In this document: in pieces, positions 32,849 to 40,170 of the stretch
How the letters are laid out: each line of letters starts with the position of its first letter
Numbering within the stretch: position 1 is the first letter of the stretch
Source: UBA3946 sp002385755
GTDB taxonomy: Bacteria > Bacillota_I > Bacilli_A > ML615J-28 > CAG-698
DNA length: 42,295 nucleotides
Direction: 5' to 3'
NCBI GenBank assembly: GCA_050953085.1
Contig: JBMNLX010000006.1
Location: 1-42,295 of the forward strand
The notes under the pieces: generated by a model
Databases searched by the model: none
Seen by the model: only the letters and a program-made list of their open reading frames with translations
Told to the model about the DNA's origin: nothing
Position numbers and translations under genes: made by a program

Positions 32849-33286
32849 ATGAAGTTTGCGCCGAGTGTGAAAGAGGGGAAGTTTCTCGACTGGTTTGACG
32901 ATCCGTTTTTCGAATCCTGGTTCGATTTCCCGGTCGCGAAATTCGGGAAAAACATGCATCGCATGAAGACCGACATTATCGAGACGGAAAAAGATTATCT
33001 CATCAAGATCGACGTGCCCGGGTATAAAAAGGACGAGATCAAAATCCATGTCGGCGATAATTACCTGACCGTGTACGCGACGAAAGAAGAAGCGAAGGAA
33101 GAGACCGACGCCAAAGGAAAATACGTTCACCGGGAAAGGTTTCGCGGCACCTGCAGCCGCAGTTTCTACATCGGCAAAGTCAACGAGGACGAGATTAAGG
33201 CCCGTTACGAGGACGGGACTTTGAATATCACGGTCCCGAAGGGGAAAGCCGCGGCCGAGACGCGGAAATATTTAAAAATTGACTAA
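32849..33286 (+). CDS. Second small heat shock protein Hsp20
   Basis: A 145-residue alpha-crystallin-family holdase with an N-terminal WFDDPFFESWF, the crystallin domain IKIDVPGYKKDEIKIHVGDNYL, a DGTLNITVPK strand and a KYLKID tail. It shares its layout with the CIRCE-controlled paralogue at 25649. AGGAGG lies 6 nt before the ATG. No CIRCE element is visible upstream; a TATAAT at 32808-32813 lacks a -35. The two paralogues are therefore probably regulated differently. Confidence 0.92.
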   Translation: MKFAPSVKEGKFLDWFDDPFFESWFDFPVAKFGKNMHRMKTDIIETEKDYLIKIDVPGYKKDEIKIHVGDNYLTVYATKEEAKEETDAKGKYVHRERFRGTCSRSFYIGKVNEDEIKARYEDGTLNITVPKGKAAAETRKYLKID

Positions 33287-33291
33287 AATAA

Positions 33292-33320
33292 AAAACCAGG
33301 ATAATGAGCCTGGTTTTTTT
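33292..33320 (+). terminator. Terminator after the second hsp20
   Basis: AAAACCAGG (33292-33300) pairs with CCTGGTTTT (33309-33317), followed by more T. Confidence 0.88.
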
Positions 33321-33322
33321 TA

Positions 33323-33384
33323 CTTCCGCCGCGCCGCGGAAGGAGATTAAAAAGAAAAAATGATATTCAGGGGAATATCATTTT
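33323..33384 (+). repeat. Two further hairpins downstream of the second hsp20
   Basis: CTTCCGC/GCGGAAG (33323-33329 with 33336-33342), and a perfect 12-bp stem AAAATGATATTC/GAATATCATTTT (33357-33368 with 33373-33384) with loop AGGG. The second could act as a terminator on either strand. Together with the terminator before them they form three hairpins in under 100 bp. Confidence 0.55.
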
Positions 33385-33387
33385 GCG

Positions 33388-33539
33388 TAGGAAGCGAAAT
33401 GTGTTTCTACTTTGATGGGAGTCAATAGATATACCTGAACTTGAATTTGAAAATGAAAAGAGGAGATATGAAGAAAAGGTACATTGATTTTATGGTTATT
33501 GTTGTTTGACATAAATAGAGAGAGAGGGTTCGCTTCCTA
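33388..33539. repeat. 152-bp unit bounded by 11-bp perfect inverted repeats
   Basis: TAGGAAGCGAA (33388-33398) and TTCGCTTCCTA (33529-33539) are perfect inverted repeats separated by 130 bp of AT-rich DNA. The interior holds a 13-codon ORF with a GAGGAG ribosome binding site. It could be a structured RNA, a tiny mobile unit, or a leader. No transposase and no clear target duplication are visible. Confidence 0.45.
33468..33509 (+). other. Possible 13-residue hydrophobic mini-ORF
   Basis: ATG at 33468 follows GAGGAG closely and encodes MKKRYIDFMVIVV before TGA. A basic start with a hydrophobic end could be a leader peptide or type I toxin-like peptide. At this length chance is a real possibility. 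Confidence 0.2.
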
Positions 33540-33620
33540 TTATAAATTATAAAACATCGTGAATGAAAATGAAATATGAAAACGGATGCAAAATATTGGA
33601 AAGTGTTTTCATGAAAATAA

Positions 33621-33647
33621 AAAAATAAAAAACCGCGGCGCGGTTTT
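33621..33647 (-). terminator. Terminator of the small membrane-protein gene (minus strand)
   Basis: AAAACCGC (33629-33636) pairs with GCGGTTTT (33640-33647); on the minus strand the T-rich run TTTTATTTTT follows. Confidence 0.7.
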
Positions 33648-33698
33648 CCCTAATCTATATTCTCAAATTGCTTTGTTGTTTTCGGGGTTGATAAGTTT

Positions 33699-33860
33699 TT
33701 ATCTGCGGACGAAAAACTTATAATCGTCAATGGTGCAGTTATTGTCGGTGTCTTTGTACTTATCGTTAAGACGGTCGATTTCCGACAATATCCACCCGAC
33801 CAGTACGGTACCGGAGCCGATAACGGCGATGATTCCTAATACTGTTAAGACGATAATCAA
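33699..33860 (-). CDS. Small single-pass membrane protein, unknown function
   Basis: A 53-residue frame starting at TTG (33860), with GGAGGG at 8-nt spacing. Residues 1-24 form a hydrophobic helix (IIVLTVLGIIAVIGSG), followed by an acidic, polar tail ending FFVRR. A promoter with TGA-TATAAT lies upstream and a terminator downstream, so it looks like an independent gene. It is divergent from the polysaccharide flippase, with an array of ATGAAAAT half-sites between them. I do not recognise the family. Confidence 0.6.
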   Translation of the reverse strand: MIIVLTVLGIIAVIGSGTVLVGWILSEIDRLNDKYKDTDNNCTIDDYKFFVRR

Positions 33861-33884
33861 TATATCTCCCTCCTTTCTGTATAT

Positions 33885-33893
33885 ATTATATCA
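33885..33893 (-). promoter_or_regulatory. Extended -10 promoter of the small membrane-protein gene
   Basis: On the minus strand TGA directly precedes TATAAT (33890-33885), 24 bp before the TTG start. Confidence 0.55.
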
Positions 33894-33902
33894 TATTTCA
33901 AA

Positions 33903-33943
33903 ATGAAAATGTTGTGAAAAGATTTTCATGAAAATATTTTCAT
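33903..33943. repeat. Array of ATGAAAAT/ATTTTCAT half-sites, possible operators
   Basis: Half-sites at 33903-33910, 33922-33929 (inverted), 33928-33935 and 33936-33943 (inverted) create two overlapping perfect palindromes: a 14-bp one at 33922-33935 and a 16-bp one at 33928-33943. Further copies occur at 33563-33570 and 33611-33618, the latter inside a 12-bp palindrome (33606-33617). They flank the small membrane-protein gene on both sides, which suggests regulatory binding sites. AT-richness lowers their significance. Confidence 0.5.
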
Positions 33944-33990
33944 TTCCATAAACGCGTCCATTCCGTCCATACTAGTTAAGGGTGGATGCG

Positions 33991-35442
33991 ATGTCGCTCA
34001 GGTTTAACGCGTTTTTAAAAATCTTGCTAAGCGTGGTCAACATTATTATCCCGATTATCGTCGGGCCTTATATAATCCGCGTTCTGAACAAGGAATCCTA
34101 CGACACCTTCACCAAGGCGACGGTCGAGCTCCAACTTTTTATCTCGCTCGCGACCTTGGGGGTTTATACCTACGGAATCCGGACCGCGAGTAAAATCCGA
34201 GAGGAAAAAAACGAGATTCGGAAAGTCTATACCGAGCTATTCCTGCTCGGCGTTATTATGAACGCGCTTTTTTCGCTCTTTTATCTCGTCTATATTCGTT
34301 ATATCAATAATCATAGCGGCGAGATAATCTATCTTATCCTGATGCTTCAATTCGTCGGGAGCGCCCTGAACGTCGAATGGATGAACGAGGCGACGGAAAA
34401 TTACCGCTTTATCATGCTTAAGTCGGTTCTCGTAAAGGCGGGGTATGTGGCGGCGGTTTTTATTTTCGTTCGCGGCGATAATTTAATCGCCTACGGTCTC
34501 GCCGTGTCCGCGGCTTATGTTCTCGAAAACGTATTAAGCTTTATCTATATTACGCGAAAAAACAAGATCACCCTCAGGAGCTTAAGTTTAAGGCGCCACT
34601 TAAAGCCGCTTTTACTGGTTTTCCTGATCACCAACATCTCGCTTTTATACGCGCAGACCGACAAGTTGATGCTCGGGCTTCTTATAAGCGATCACGCCGT
34701 TTCCGTTTATAATATACCTCACTATATCGCGACTTCAGTCTATAACGTCGTGATCTCGATTATCGTCGTTTCCGTCGCTCGCCTTTGCTCGCTTTTAAAC
34801 AATAAAGACCGCCGCGGGTATTTGCTTTTACATAACGAGCTCGTTCGCTCGTTTTATATGATCTTTATCCCGTTAATGGTTTTTATTTTCGTAGGGGCGG
34901 GCGACATCATCGCTCTCTACGCGGCCGGCAAATATAACGAAAGCGTCGTTCCGTTAAAAATATTTACTTTCGCGATTTTTCTTAACTCGGTCGTCTATAT
35001 CGAAAGGGAGTGCGCTCTATATCTTCACGAGCGGGAGAAAGCGATTATCGCCTGCAACCTGACCGGCGGGCTTTTTAACCTGACGGCTAACGTCGCGCTT
35101 TATTTCACGGGCTATTTCCGGCCGGCGGCGGCGGTCGCGACGCTCGCGGCGTCTTTTTTTATCGTTGCCGTAATGATGCGCGTCTTTGTCCGCAAGGTCG
35201 ACCGGAAGATCGACGCTGTTACGTTTAAGACCGCGACCTATTTTCTTTTTTCTCTGCCTTTGTTTTTGCTTGATCATGTCATCGCGCTTTTTGTTTCCCG
35301 CCCGCTAATCCGGCTTCTTTCGCTCGGCTTGGTCGGTGGGCTCGCGTATTTGCTTTTGCTTTTGACGAGCAACGACAGGATTTTTATTAATAACTTGCGG
35401 GTATCGCTCGATAAAATCGCGGAACTCAAAAATAAAACATAA
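33991..35442 (+). CDS. Polysaccharide flippase, MOP superfamily (Wzx-like)
   Basis: A 483-residue integral membrane protein with 12-14 hydrophobic helices. The N-terminal stretch FNAFLKILLSVVNIIIPIIVGPYIIRVL is typical of polysaccharide/oligosaccharide flippases, as are charged loops such as YAQTDKLMLGLLISDHAVSVYNI. It probably flips lipid-linked repeat units across the membrane. An in-frame GTG at 33982 overlaps the GGTGG ribosome binding site, so the ATG at 33991 is preferred. No glycosyltransferases adjoin it; a Wzz-like gene lies 4.7 kb downstream. Confidence 0.82.
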   Translation: MSLRFNAFLKILLSVVNIIIPIIVGPYIIRVLNKESYDTFTKATVELQLFISLATLGVYTYGIRTASKIREEKNEIRKVYTELFLLGVIMNALFSLFYLVYIRYINNHSGEIIYLILMLQFVGSALNVEWMNEATENYRFIMLKSVLVKAGYVAAVFIFVRGDNLIAYGLAVSAAYVLENVLSFIYITRKNKITLRSLSLRRHLKPLLLVFLITNISLLYAQTDKLMLGLLISDHAVSVYNIPHYIATSVYNVVISIIVVSVARLCSLLNNKDRRGYLLLHNELVRSFYMIFIPLMVFIFVGAGDIIALYAAGKYNESVVPLKIFTFAIFLNSVVYIERECALYLHEREKAIIACNLTGGLFNLTANVALYFTGYFRPAAAVATLAASFFIVAVMMRVFVRKVDRKIDAVTFKTATYFLFSLPLFLLDHVIALFVSRPLIRLLSLGLVGGLAYLLLLLTSNDRIFINNLRVSLDKIAELKNKT

Positions 35443-35484
35443 GTTATTGCCGGTCCTCATATAATGGACTAGGAGGATAACGCA

Positions 35485-35973
35485 ATGAACCGAATCAATT
35501 TCAAAAGTTTGGCTTTTCATCTCTTGGTGCCCTTGATGCTCTTTTTTATAATCATGATGCTGATGCCGGATTTCCGCGATTATTACGACGGCCTCTCCAA
35601 GCCGGCGCCGCCTCTGCCACGGATTGTCCTCATCGCCATTTGGAGTTTTATGTATCTTCTGACCGGACTCGCGGCGTACTTTGCCGAGCAAAGCGTCACG
35701 GGCTCCGAACCCGCGAAATCGGGCGTTTTTAAATATTACTTCTGGCAGCTGCTCCTGAACCTGTTCTGGTTCCCGGTTACTTTCGGCTTGAGATGGCTGC
35801 TTGCCGGCCTCCTGTGGACGCTCGCGCTCTTGGTTTTGGCTTACGCTACTTACCGGCGTCTCTCAGGCGTCAATAAAACGAGCGGATATCTTTTTATTCC
35901 CTATTTGTTGTGGCTGCTTTTCTTGGCTTATTATACCTTCGGGTTATGGGCGATTAATTCGGGCGTGCTATAG
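35485..35973 (+). CDS. tspO: TspO/MBR family tryptophan-rich sensory protein
   Basis: A 162-residue protein with five predicted membrane helices. The family signature appears as YYDGLSKPAPPLPRIVLIAIWSFMYLLTGLAAYF, followed by WQLLLNLFWFPVTFGLRWLLAGLLW and YLLWLLFLAYYTFGLWAIN. TspO proteins bind porphyrins or sterol-like ligands and modulate stress responses; the bacterial role is often unclear. AGGAGG lies 8 nt before the ATG. It is 42 bp downstream of the flippase, where a TATAAT at about 35459 is seen without a good -35. Confidence 0.87.
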   Translation: MNRINFKSLAFHLLVPLMLFFIIMMLMPDFRDYYDGLSKPAPPLPRIVLIAIWSFMYLLTGLAAYFAEQSVTGSEPAKSGVFKYYFWQLLLNLFWFPVTFGLRWLLAGLLWTLALLVLAYATYRRLSGVNKTSGYLFIPYLLWLLFLAYYTFGLWAINSGVL

Positions 35974-35994
35974 CGACGCGTTTTTACTTATAAT

Positions 35995-36018
35995 CACTGC
36001 CTACGCAGTGTTTTTTTT
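35995..36018 (+). terminator. Terminator after tspO
   Basis: CACTGC (35995-36000), loop CTAC, GCAGTG (36005-36010), then eight T. Confidence 0.88.
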
Positions 36019-36069
36019 TATGTTTTATGTAAAAATCGCTACGATTTCCGCGTTATGAGAAAAAATTTC

Positions 36070-36099
36070 TTGTAATTGCTTGCTTTAGTGTGATAAAAT
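36070..36099 (+). promoter_or_regulatory. Promoter of gdhA
   Basis: TTGTAA (36070-36075), 18-bp spacer ending in TGA, TAAAAT (36094-36099), 28 bp before the start. Confidence 0.6.
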
Positions 36100-36126
36100 A
36101 AGAAAATAACGGAATAAGGTGATAGC

Positions 36127-37470
36127 ATGTTTGCAAGCGATTATTTAAATAAACTATATAAAGAATGCGTCGGTAAAAACCCGAACGAGCCCGAGTTTCT
36201 TCAGGTCGTCCGGATATTTTTGCAATCGGTCGATTCTCTCCTTCCCGCGATGCCACAAATCGAGACAAGCGGCGCGCTCGAGAGAATGCTCGAGCCGGAA
36301 AGGACGATTATCTTTCGGGTTCCCTGGGTTGACGATAACGGCCGCGTCCGCGTCAACCGCGGCTTTCGCGTCCAATACAACGGCGCCGTCGGCCCCTATA
36401 AGGGCGGGCTGCGCTTTGACGAGACGATGAATTTGTCGGTTGCGAAATTTCTCGCTTTTGAACAAACACTCAAAAACGCCCTTACCGGCTTGCCTTTGGG
36501 CGGCGCCAAGGGCGGCGCGGATTTCTCGCCCAAAGGCAAAAGCGACGGCGAGGTGATGCGTTTTTGTCAGAGTTTTATTTCCGAACTCTACCGCCATATC
36601 GGCGCCGGCGTCGACGTGCCGGCTGGCGATTTGGGCGTCGGACCGCGCGAGATCGGTTATCTTTTCGGTTATTATAAAAAACTAGTGAACCGCTTCGAGG
36701 GAGCGTTCACGGGAAAAAGCGCAAGTTACGGCGGGAGTCTCGGTCGCCCGGAGGCGACCGGGCACGGGCTTTGTTATTTCGCCGAGGAGATGTTAAGGGA
36801 ATTCCGCGGCGAAAGCCTTGCCGGCAAGCGCGTCGTCGTGTCGGGTTTCGGTCAGGTCGGGTTTCACGCCGCCCGCAAGGCGGCCGAGCTCGGCGCCAAG
36901 GTCGTGGCTTTAAGCGAATTGTGGGGCGTGATTTATTCCCCCGCGGGTCTTGATATCGGGATTGTTCAACAACTGAAAGCGAAAAATGAGCCGCTAGAGG
37001 CTTATCTTAAGGAAGATGGCGGCGCGAGTTTCCTCACCCCGCCCTCGGCAATCTTTCGCTTGCCTTGCGACGTGGCCCTGCCCTGCGCGACGCAAAACGA
37101 GCTCGATTTGGAAAGCGCGAAAGCGCTCGTTGCGGGAGGCGTAAGAATGGTCTGCGAGGGCGCCAACATGCCTTCGACGCCGGAAGCGATCGAGTACTTC
37201 CTTGAACATGGCGTCTTGTTCGGTCCCGGCAAGGCCGCCAACGCCGGAGGCGTCGCCGTTAGCTGCCTTGAGATGACGCAAAACGCGACCTTCCTGCCCT
37301 GGACTTTCGAGGAAGTCGACGCCAAGTTAAAAGAAATCATGAAAAATATTTTCCGCCGGTCGCGCGACGCCGCAATCCGTCTCGGCAAACCCGAAAACCT
37401 TCTCGCCGGGGCGAGCGTCGCCGGTTTTTTGAAAATATACGAGGCGATGAGGGCGCAGGGCGTTGTTTAG
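36127..37470 (+). CDS. gdhA: Glutamate dehydrogenase, NADP-type hexameric family
   Basis: A 447-residue enzyme interconverting glutamate and 2-oxoglutarate plus ammonia. Signatures: FRVPWVDDNGRVRVNRGFRVQ, GPYKGGLRF, LTGLPLGGAKGGADF with the catalytic Lys, PAGDLGVGPREIGYLFG, the Rossmann motif VSGFGQVG, and GANMPSTPEA. The length is that of the small hexameric GDHs (GdhA, about 450). AAGGTGAT precedes the ATG by 5 nt and matches the anti-Shine-Dalgarno sequence well. Cofactor use is inferred from the subfamily. With Opp, it suggests amino-acid metabolism. Confidence 0.95.
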   Translation: MFASDYLNKLYKECVGKNPNEPEFLQVVRIFLQSVDSLLPAMPQIETSGALERMLEPERTIIFRVPWVDDNGRVRVNRGFRVQYNGAVGPYKGGLRFDETMNLSVAKFLAFEQTLKNALTGLPLGGAKGGADFSPKGKSDGEVMRFCQSFISELYRHIGAGVDVPAGDLGVGPREIGYLFGYYKKLVNRFEGAFTGKSASYGGSLGRPEATGHGLCYFAEEMLREFRGESLAGKRVVVSGFGQVGFHAARKAAELGAKVVALSELWGVIYSPAGLDIGIVQQLKAKNEPLEAYLKEDGGASFLTPPSAIFRLPCDVALPCATQNELDLESAKALVAGGVRMVCEGANMPSTPEAIEYFLEHGVLFGPGKAANAGGVAVSCLEMTQNATFLPWTFEEVDAKLKEIMKNIFRRSRDAAIRLGKPENLLAGASVAGFLKIYEAMRAQGVV

Positions 37471-37495
37471 AAAAAATCAATATATTAGATATCTG

Positions 37496-37533
37496 AAAAC
37501 TACTTTTTTAGCAAACCTAAAAAAGTAGTTTTT
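37496..37533. terminator. Long terminator after gdhA
   Basis: A perfect 16-bp stem, 37496-37511 with 37517-37532, loop CAAAC, ending in a five-T run. It is AT-rich but very regular. Confidence 0.8.
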
Positions 37534-37798
37534 GTAATCCTATCAATTAAATATAAACTCAACCATTTGATTTCCTTGACGCGTTCCCTGACGCGGTAAA
37601 AAACTGTTAAAATTCCGGACCGAAATAAAAAGGATATTTTTCCCTTTGCGGTAAAAAGAAATGCGGACGGTCTAGTTTTATGGCTCGTCCCGAGTCTAGA
37701 TAAATATAACCGGAAATCATAGCGAAGAAGAATGAACCGCATAGTTCGCCGGGGACCGCGAGTATAGTTAACCCAGAGTTTTAAGAGGAGGTTTTAAC
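37534..37798. other. Gene-free region before a small membrane-protein gene
   Basis: Between gdhA and 37799 there is no convincing gene beyond the terminator. GCGGTAAAAA occurs twice (from 37593 and from 37648). A minus-strand frame across 37500-37742 overlaps the terminator and looks spurious. The promoter for 37799 could not be assigned. Confidence 0.4.
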
Positions 37799-37942
37799 AT
37801 GAATAAAGCGATAATAGCATTCCTGATTAGGTCCGAATATACATTCTTTGTTTTTCTAACGATGATTTTACTCTCTTTTAGTATCGCGCTCTTTGGTTTG
37901 CTTATTTCCGGCGCGATAAAGAAAAAGAAGATTGAATTATAG
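37799..37942 (+). CDS. Small membrane protein, 47 residues, unknown function
   Basis: ATG at 37799 is preceded by GAGGAGG with 7-nt spacing, among the best ribosome binding sites in the window. The peptide has one long hydrophobic segment (residues 14-39, ending FGLLISGAI) and a tetra-lysine C-terminal tail (KKKKIEL), so the C-terminus is probably cytoplasmic. No family is recognised. An imperfect hairpin (AGCGATT 37943-37949 with AATCGCT 37970-37976) follows directly and may end the transcript. Confidence 0.6.
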   Translation: MNKAIIAFLIRSEYTFFVFLTMILLSFSIALFGLLISGAIKKKKIEL

Positions 37943-38088
37943 AGCGATTTGAAGAAAGCATTGTTTGATAATCGCTTTAGATAGGATACCGGTCGGTTTG
38001 GCTAATTAATGAGCTTTGGGGAAGACTTAAGCGTCTTTCAATTTTTAAATATTCCCGGCATTTAATAAAACATCCGGATAAAAAAATA

Positions 38089-38117
38089 TTGTATAAAGCG
38101 AACTGATTTAGTATAAT
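38089..38117 (+). promoter_or_regulatory. Promoter of fhs
   Basis: TTGTAT (38089-38094), 17-bp spacer, TATAAT (38112-38117), giving a leader of about 70 nt before the ATG. Confidence 0.65.
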
Positions 38118-38143
38118 GCTATTGAGGTTATAATATTTTAAGA

Positions 38144-38195
38144 AAGGAGCGGGCATAACGGAGAGCCGTTAGCCTTTCCGTTATGCCGTGAAACG
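38144..38195 (+). promoter_or_regulatory. Structured fhs leader: hairpin between Shine-Dalgarno and start codon
   Basis: AAGGAG (38144-38149) is the only good ribosome binding site but lies 46 nt before the ATG. A perfect 10-bp stem, GGCATAACGG (38152-38161) with CCGTTATGCC (38178-38187), lies between them. Folding it leaves 2 + 8 = 10 unpaired nt between AAGGAG and the ATG, a normal effective spacing. The hairpin may thus be needed for translation or act as a switch (inference). Confidence 0.6.
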
Positions 38196-39857
38196 ATGTT
38201 ATCCGATATCGAAATCATTAACCGATCCAAACTCGAACCGATCGAGACGCTCGCCCGCAAGTTCGGCATTGGCGGCGACGAGCTTTTCAGTTACGGGAAG
38301 TATATCGCGAAGGTGGAACCTGCTGTTTATAACCGGCTCGCAGGGAAAAAAGACGGGAAGTTGATTCTCGTCACGGCTATCACGCCGACGCCCGCGGGCG
38401 AGGGAAAGTCGACGACGACGATCGGTCTCGTGGACGCGTTGTGCCGGATGGGCAAGAAGTGTATCGGCGCGCTGCGCGAGCCGTCGCTTGGACCCGTTTT
38501 CGGGATCAAGGGCGGCGCCGCCGGCGGCGGTTACGCCCAGGTTAACCCGATGGTCGAGCTTAATCTTCATTTTACCGGCGATATTCACGCCGTCACTACC
38601 GCGAACAATCTTATCAGCGCCGTTATTGACAACCACATTTTCCAGGGGAACGAGCTTGATATTGATCCCGAAAACGTCGGCTGGAAACGCTGTCTCGACC
38701 TGAACGACCGCGCCCTGCGCCGCGTCCAGGTCGGACTTTCGTCGGCTAAGGAGACGCCGCGCTTTGACGGCTTCAATATCTCCGTCGCAAGCGAGATTAT
38801 GGCGATTTTATGCCTGGCGCGTGATCATGAAGATTTAAGAAGGTTGCTTGACCGGACGATCGTCGCTCATCGCCGCGACGGCCGGCCGGTAACTGTTGGG
38901 GATTTGGGCGTCGCGGGCTCTCTCATGGTGCTGCTTAAGGACGCGCTGAAGCCGAATTTAGTGCAGACGCTCGAGAATAACTTGATGATCGTTCACGGCG
39001 GTCCGTTCGCCAATATCGCCCACGGATGTAACTCGATTATCGGCACCAAACTGGCGTTGAAACTCGCCGATTACGTGATTACCGAGGCTGGGTTCGGCGC
39101 CGATCTCGGCGCCGAGAAGTTCCTTGACATCAAGTGTCAGGAAGCGGGATTGAACCCGAATCTCGTTGTGGTAGTGGCGACGATCCGCGCGCTTAAATAT
39201 CACGGCGGGCAAAGTTTGAAGGAACTCTCGGTAAGCAACGTCGACGCCCTGCGCCGGGGCGTGAAAAACTTAAAGCGGCACCTGGATACCGTCGCCTTGT
39301 ATAATTTGCCGGCGGTCGTGGCGCTCAATTTGTTTGAAAGCGACTCGCCCGAGGAGATTGCCTTTATGGAAGCGTGGGCGAAAGAATCAAATGTCCCGCT
39401 CGCCAAGAGCGAGGTGTTTTCCAAGGGCTCGGCCGGCGGGATGGAGCTGGCGGAAAAGGCGCTTGAAAACCTCGCGAAAACTTCCTACGCGCCGCTTTAC
39501 AAACGGGACGAGGGGGTCTTGGAGAAAATCGAGAAAATATGTTACCGCGTCTACGGCGCGAGCGCCGTCGAATACGCGCCCGACGCGCTTCGCGACTTGA
39601 GGCGGCTTGATGACTCGCCGTATCGCGATTTTTATATCTGCATGGCGAAGACTCCGAACTCGATTACCGATAACCCGAAAATCGTCGGCGTCCCCGACAA
39701 CCATACCGTTCACATCAAAGAAGTCAGGCTTTCCGCCGGCGCCGGGTTTATCGTCTGCCTTACCGGAAGCATCATGACGATGCCGGGACTCCCGAAATCC
39801 CCGATGGCCCTGCGCATCGACCTCACGCCGGAAGGAAAAGTCACCGGACTAATGTAA
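38196..39857 (+). CDS. fhs: Formate-tetrahydrofolate ligase
   Basis: A 553-residue enzyme forming 10-formyl-THF from formate, THF and ATP. It carries the P-loop-like TPTPAGEGKSTTTIGL, the REPSLGPVFGIKGGAAGGG active-site stretch, NLHFTGDIHAVTTANNL and the late MTMPGLPKSP. Length matches the monomer of the homotetrameric bacterial enzyme. It feeds purine synthesis or one-carbon exchange in amino-acid-fermenting or acetogenic metabolism. The start is set by the conserved N-terminus (IEIINRSKLEPIETLARKFGI); see the leader entry for the odd ribosome binding site. A terminator follows. Confidence 0.96.
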   Translation: MLSDIEIINRSKLEPIETLARKFGIGGDELFSYGKYIAKVEPAVYNRLAGKKDGKLILVTAITPTPAGEGKSTTTIGLVDALCRMGKKCIGALREPSLGPVFGIKGGAAGGGYAQVNPMVELNLHFTGDIHAVTTANNLISAVIDNHIFQGNELDIDPENVGWKRCLDLNDRALRRVQVGLSSAKETPRFDGFNISVASEIMAILCLARDHEDLRRLLDRTIVAHRRDGRPVTVGDLGVAGSLMVLLKDALKPNLVQTLENNLMIVHGGPFANIAHGCNSIIGTKLALKLADYVITEAGFGADLGAEKFLDIKCQEAGLNPNLVVVVATIRALKYHGGQSLKELSVSNVDALRRGVKNLKRHLDTVALYNLPAVVALNLFESDSPEEIAFMEAWAKESNVPLAKSEVFSKGSAGGMELAEKALENLAKTSYAPLYKRDEGVLEKIEKICYRVYGASAVEYAPDALRDLRRLDDSPYRDFYICMAKTPNSITDNPKIVGVPDNHTVHIKEVRLSAGAGFIVCLTGSIMTMPGLPKSPMALRIDLTPEGKVTGLM

Positions 39858-39864
39858 ATAACCG

Positions 39865-39892
39865 CCCCGTTTTCAAAAAAAACGGGGTTTTT
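39865..39892 (+). terminator. Terminator after fhs
   Basis: CCCCGTTTT (39865-39873) pairs with AAAACGGGG (39879-39887), then five T. Confidence 0.9.
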
Positions 39893-40170
39893 GTAAAAAG
39901 TTGTTGGAAAATAGTCGTTTATGTGGTAAATATTTGCGTGGTTGTTAAGGGGTTATCGGCGGGGATACGAAACCGGCAACCGCGTCGGCGCCGACCCGAA
40001 AGCGGCGGCCCGGATTACTCGCTTTTGCATACGCAAGGCAAGACAATAACCGAAGAGTTTTATTCTAAAGCAAACTGTCATTGGGGAAAAAACAATAAAA
40101 ACACAACTTGTTTCGTATATAATACGAATAAACGTCGAACAAACACGGAAGGAGAGACAGAAGAATCATT
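39893..40170. other. Gene-free leader region upstream of the Wzz-like gene
   Basis: This region has no convincing gene. It holds a GC-rich patch with the perfect palindrome GTCGGCGCCGAC (39984-39995). Nearer the gene, a TATAAT (40118-40123) lies inside the small dyad CGTAT-ATA-ATACG (40114-40126), which could be an operator over the -10. The frame around 39963-40050 reads GYETGNRVGADPKAAARIT, perhaps a coding remnant. I could not match the GC-rich part to a known riboswitch. Confidence 0.4.

Noticed and set aside
37500..37742. 80-codon minus-strand reading frame
   Set aside because: It runs through the gdhA terminator, has no ribosome binding site, and its composition looks random. It is not a gene.
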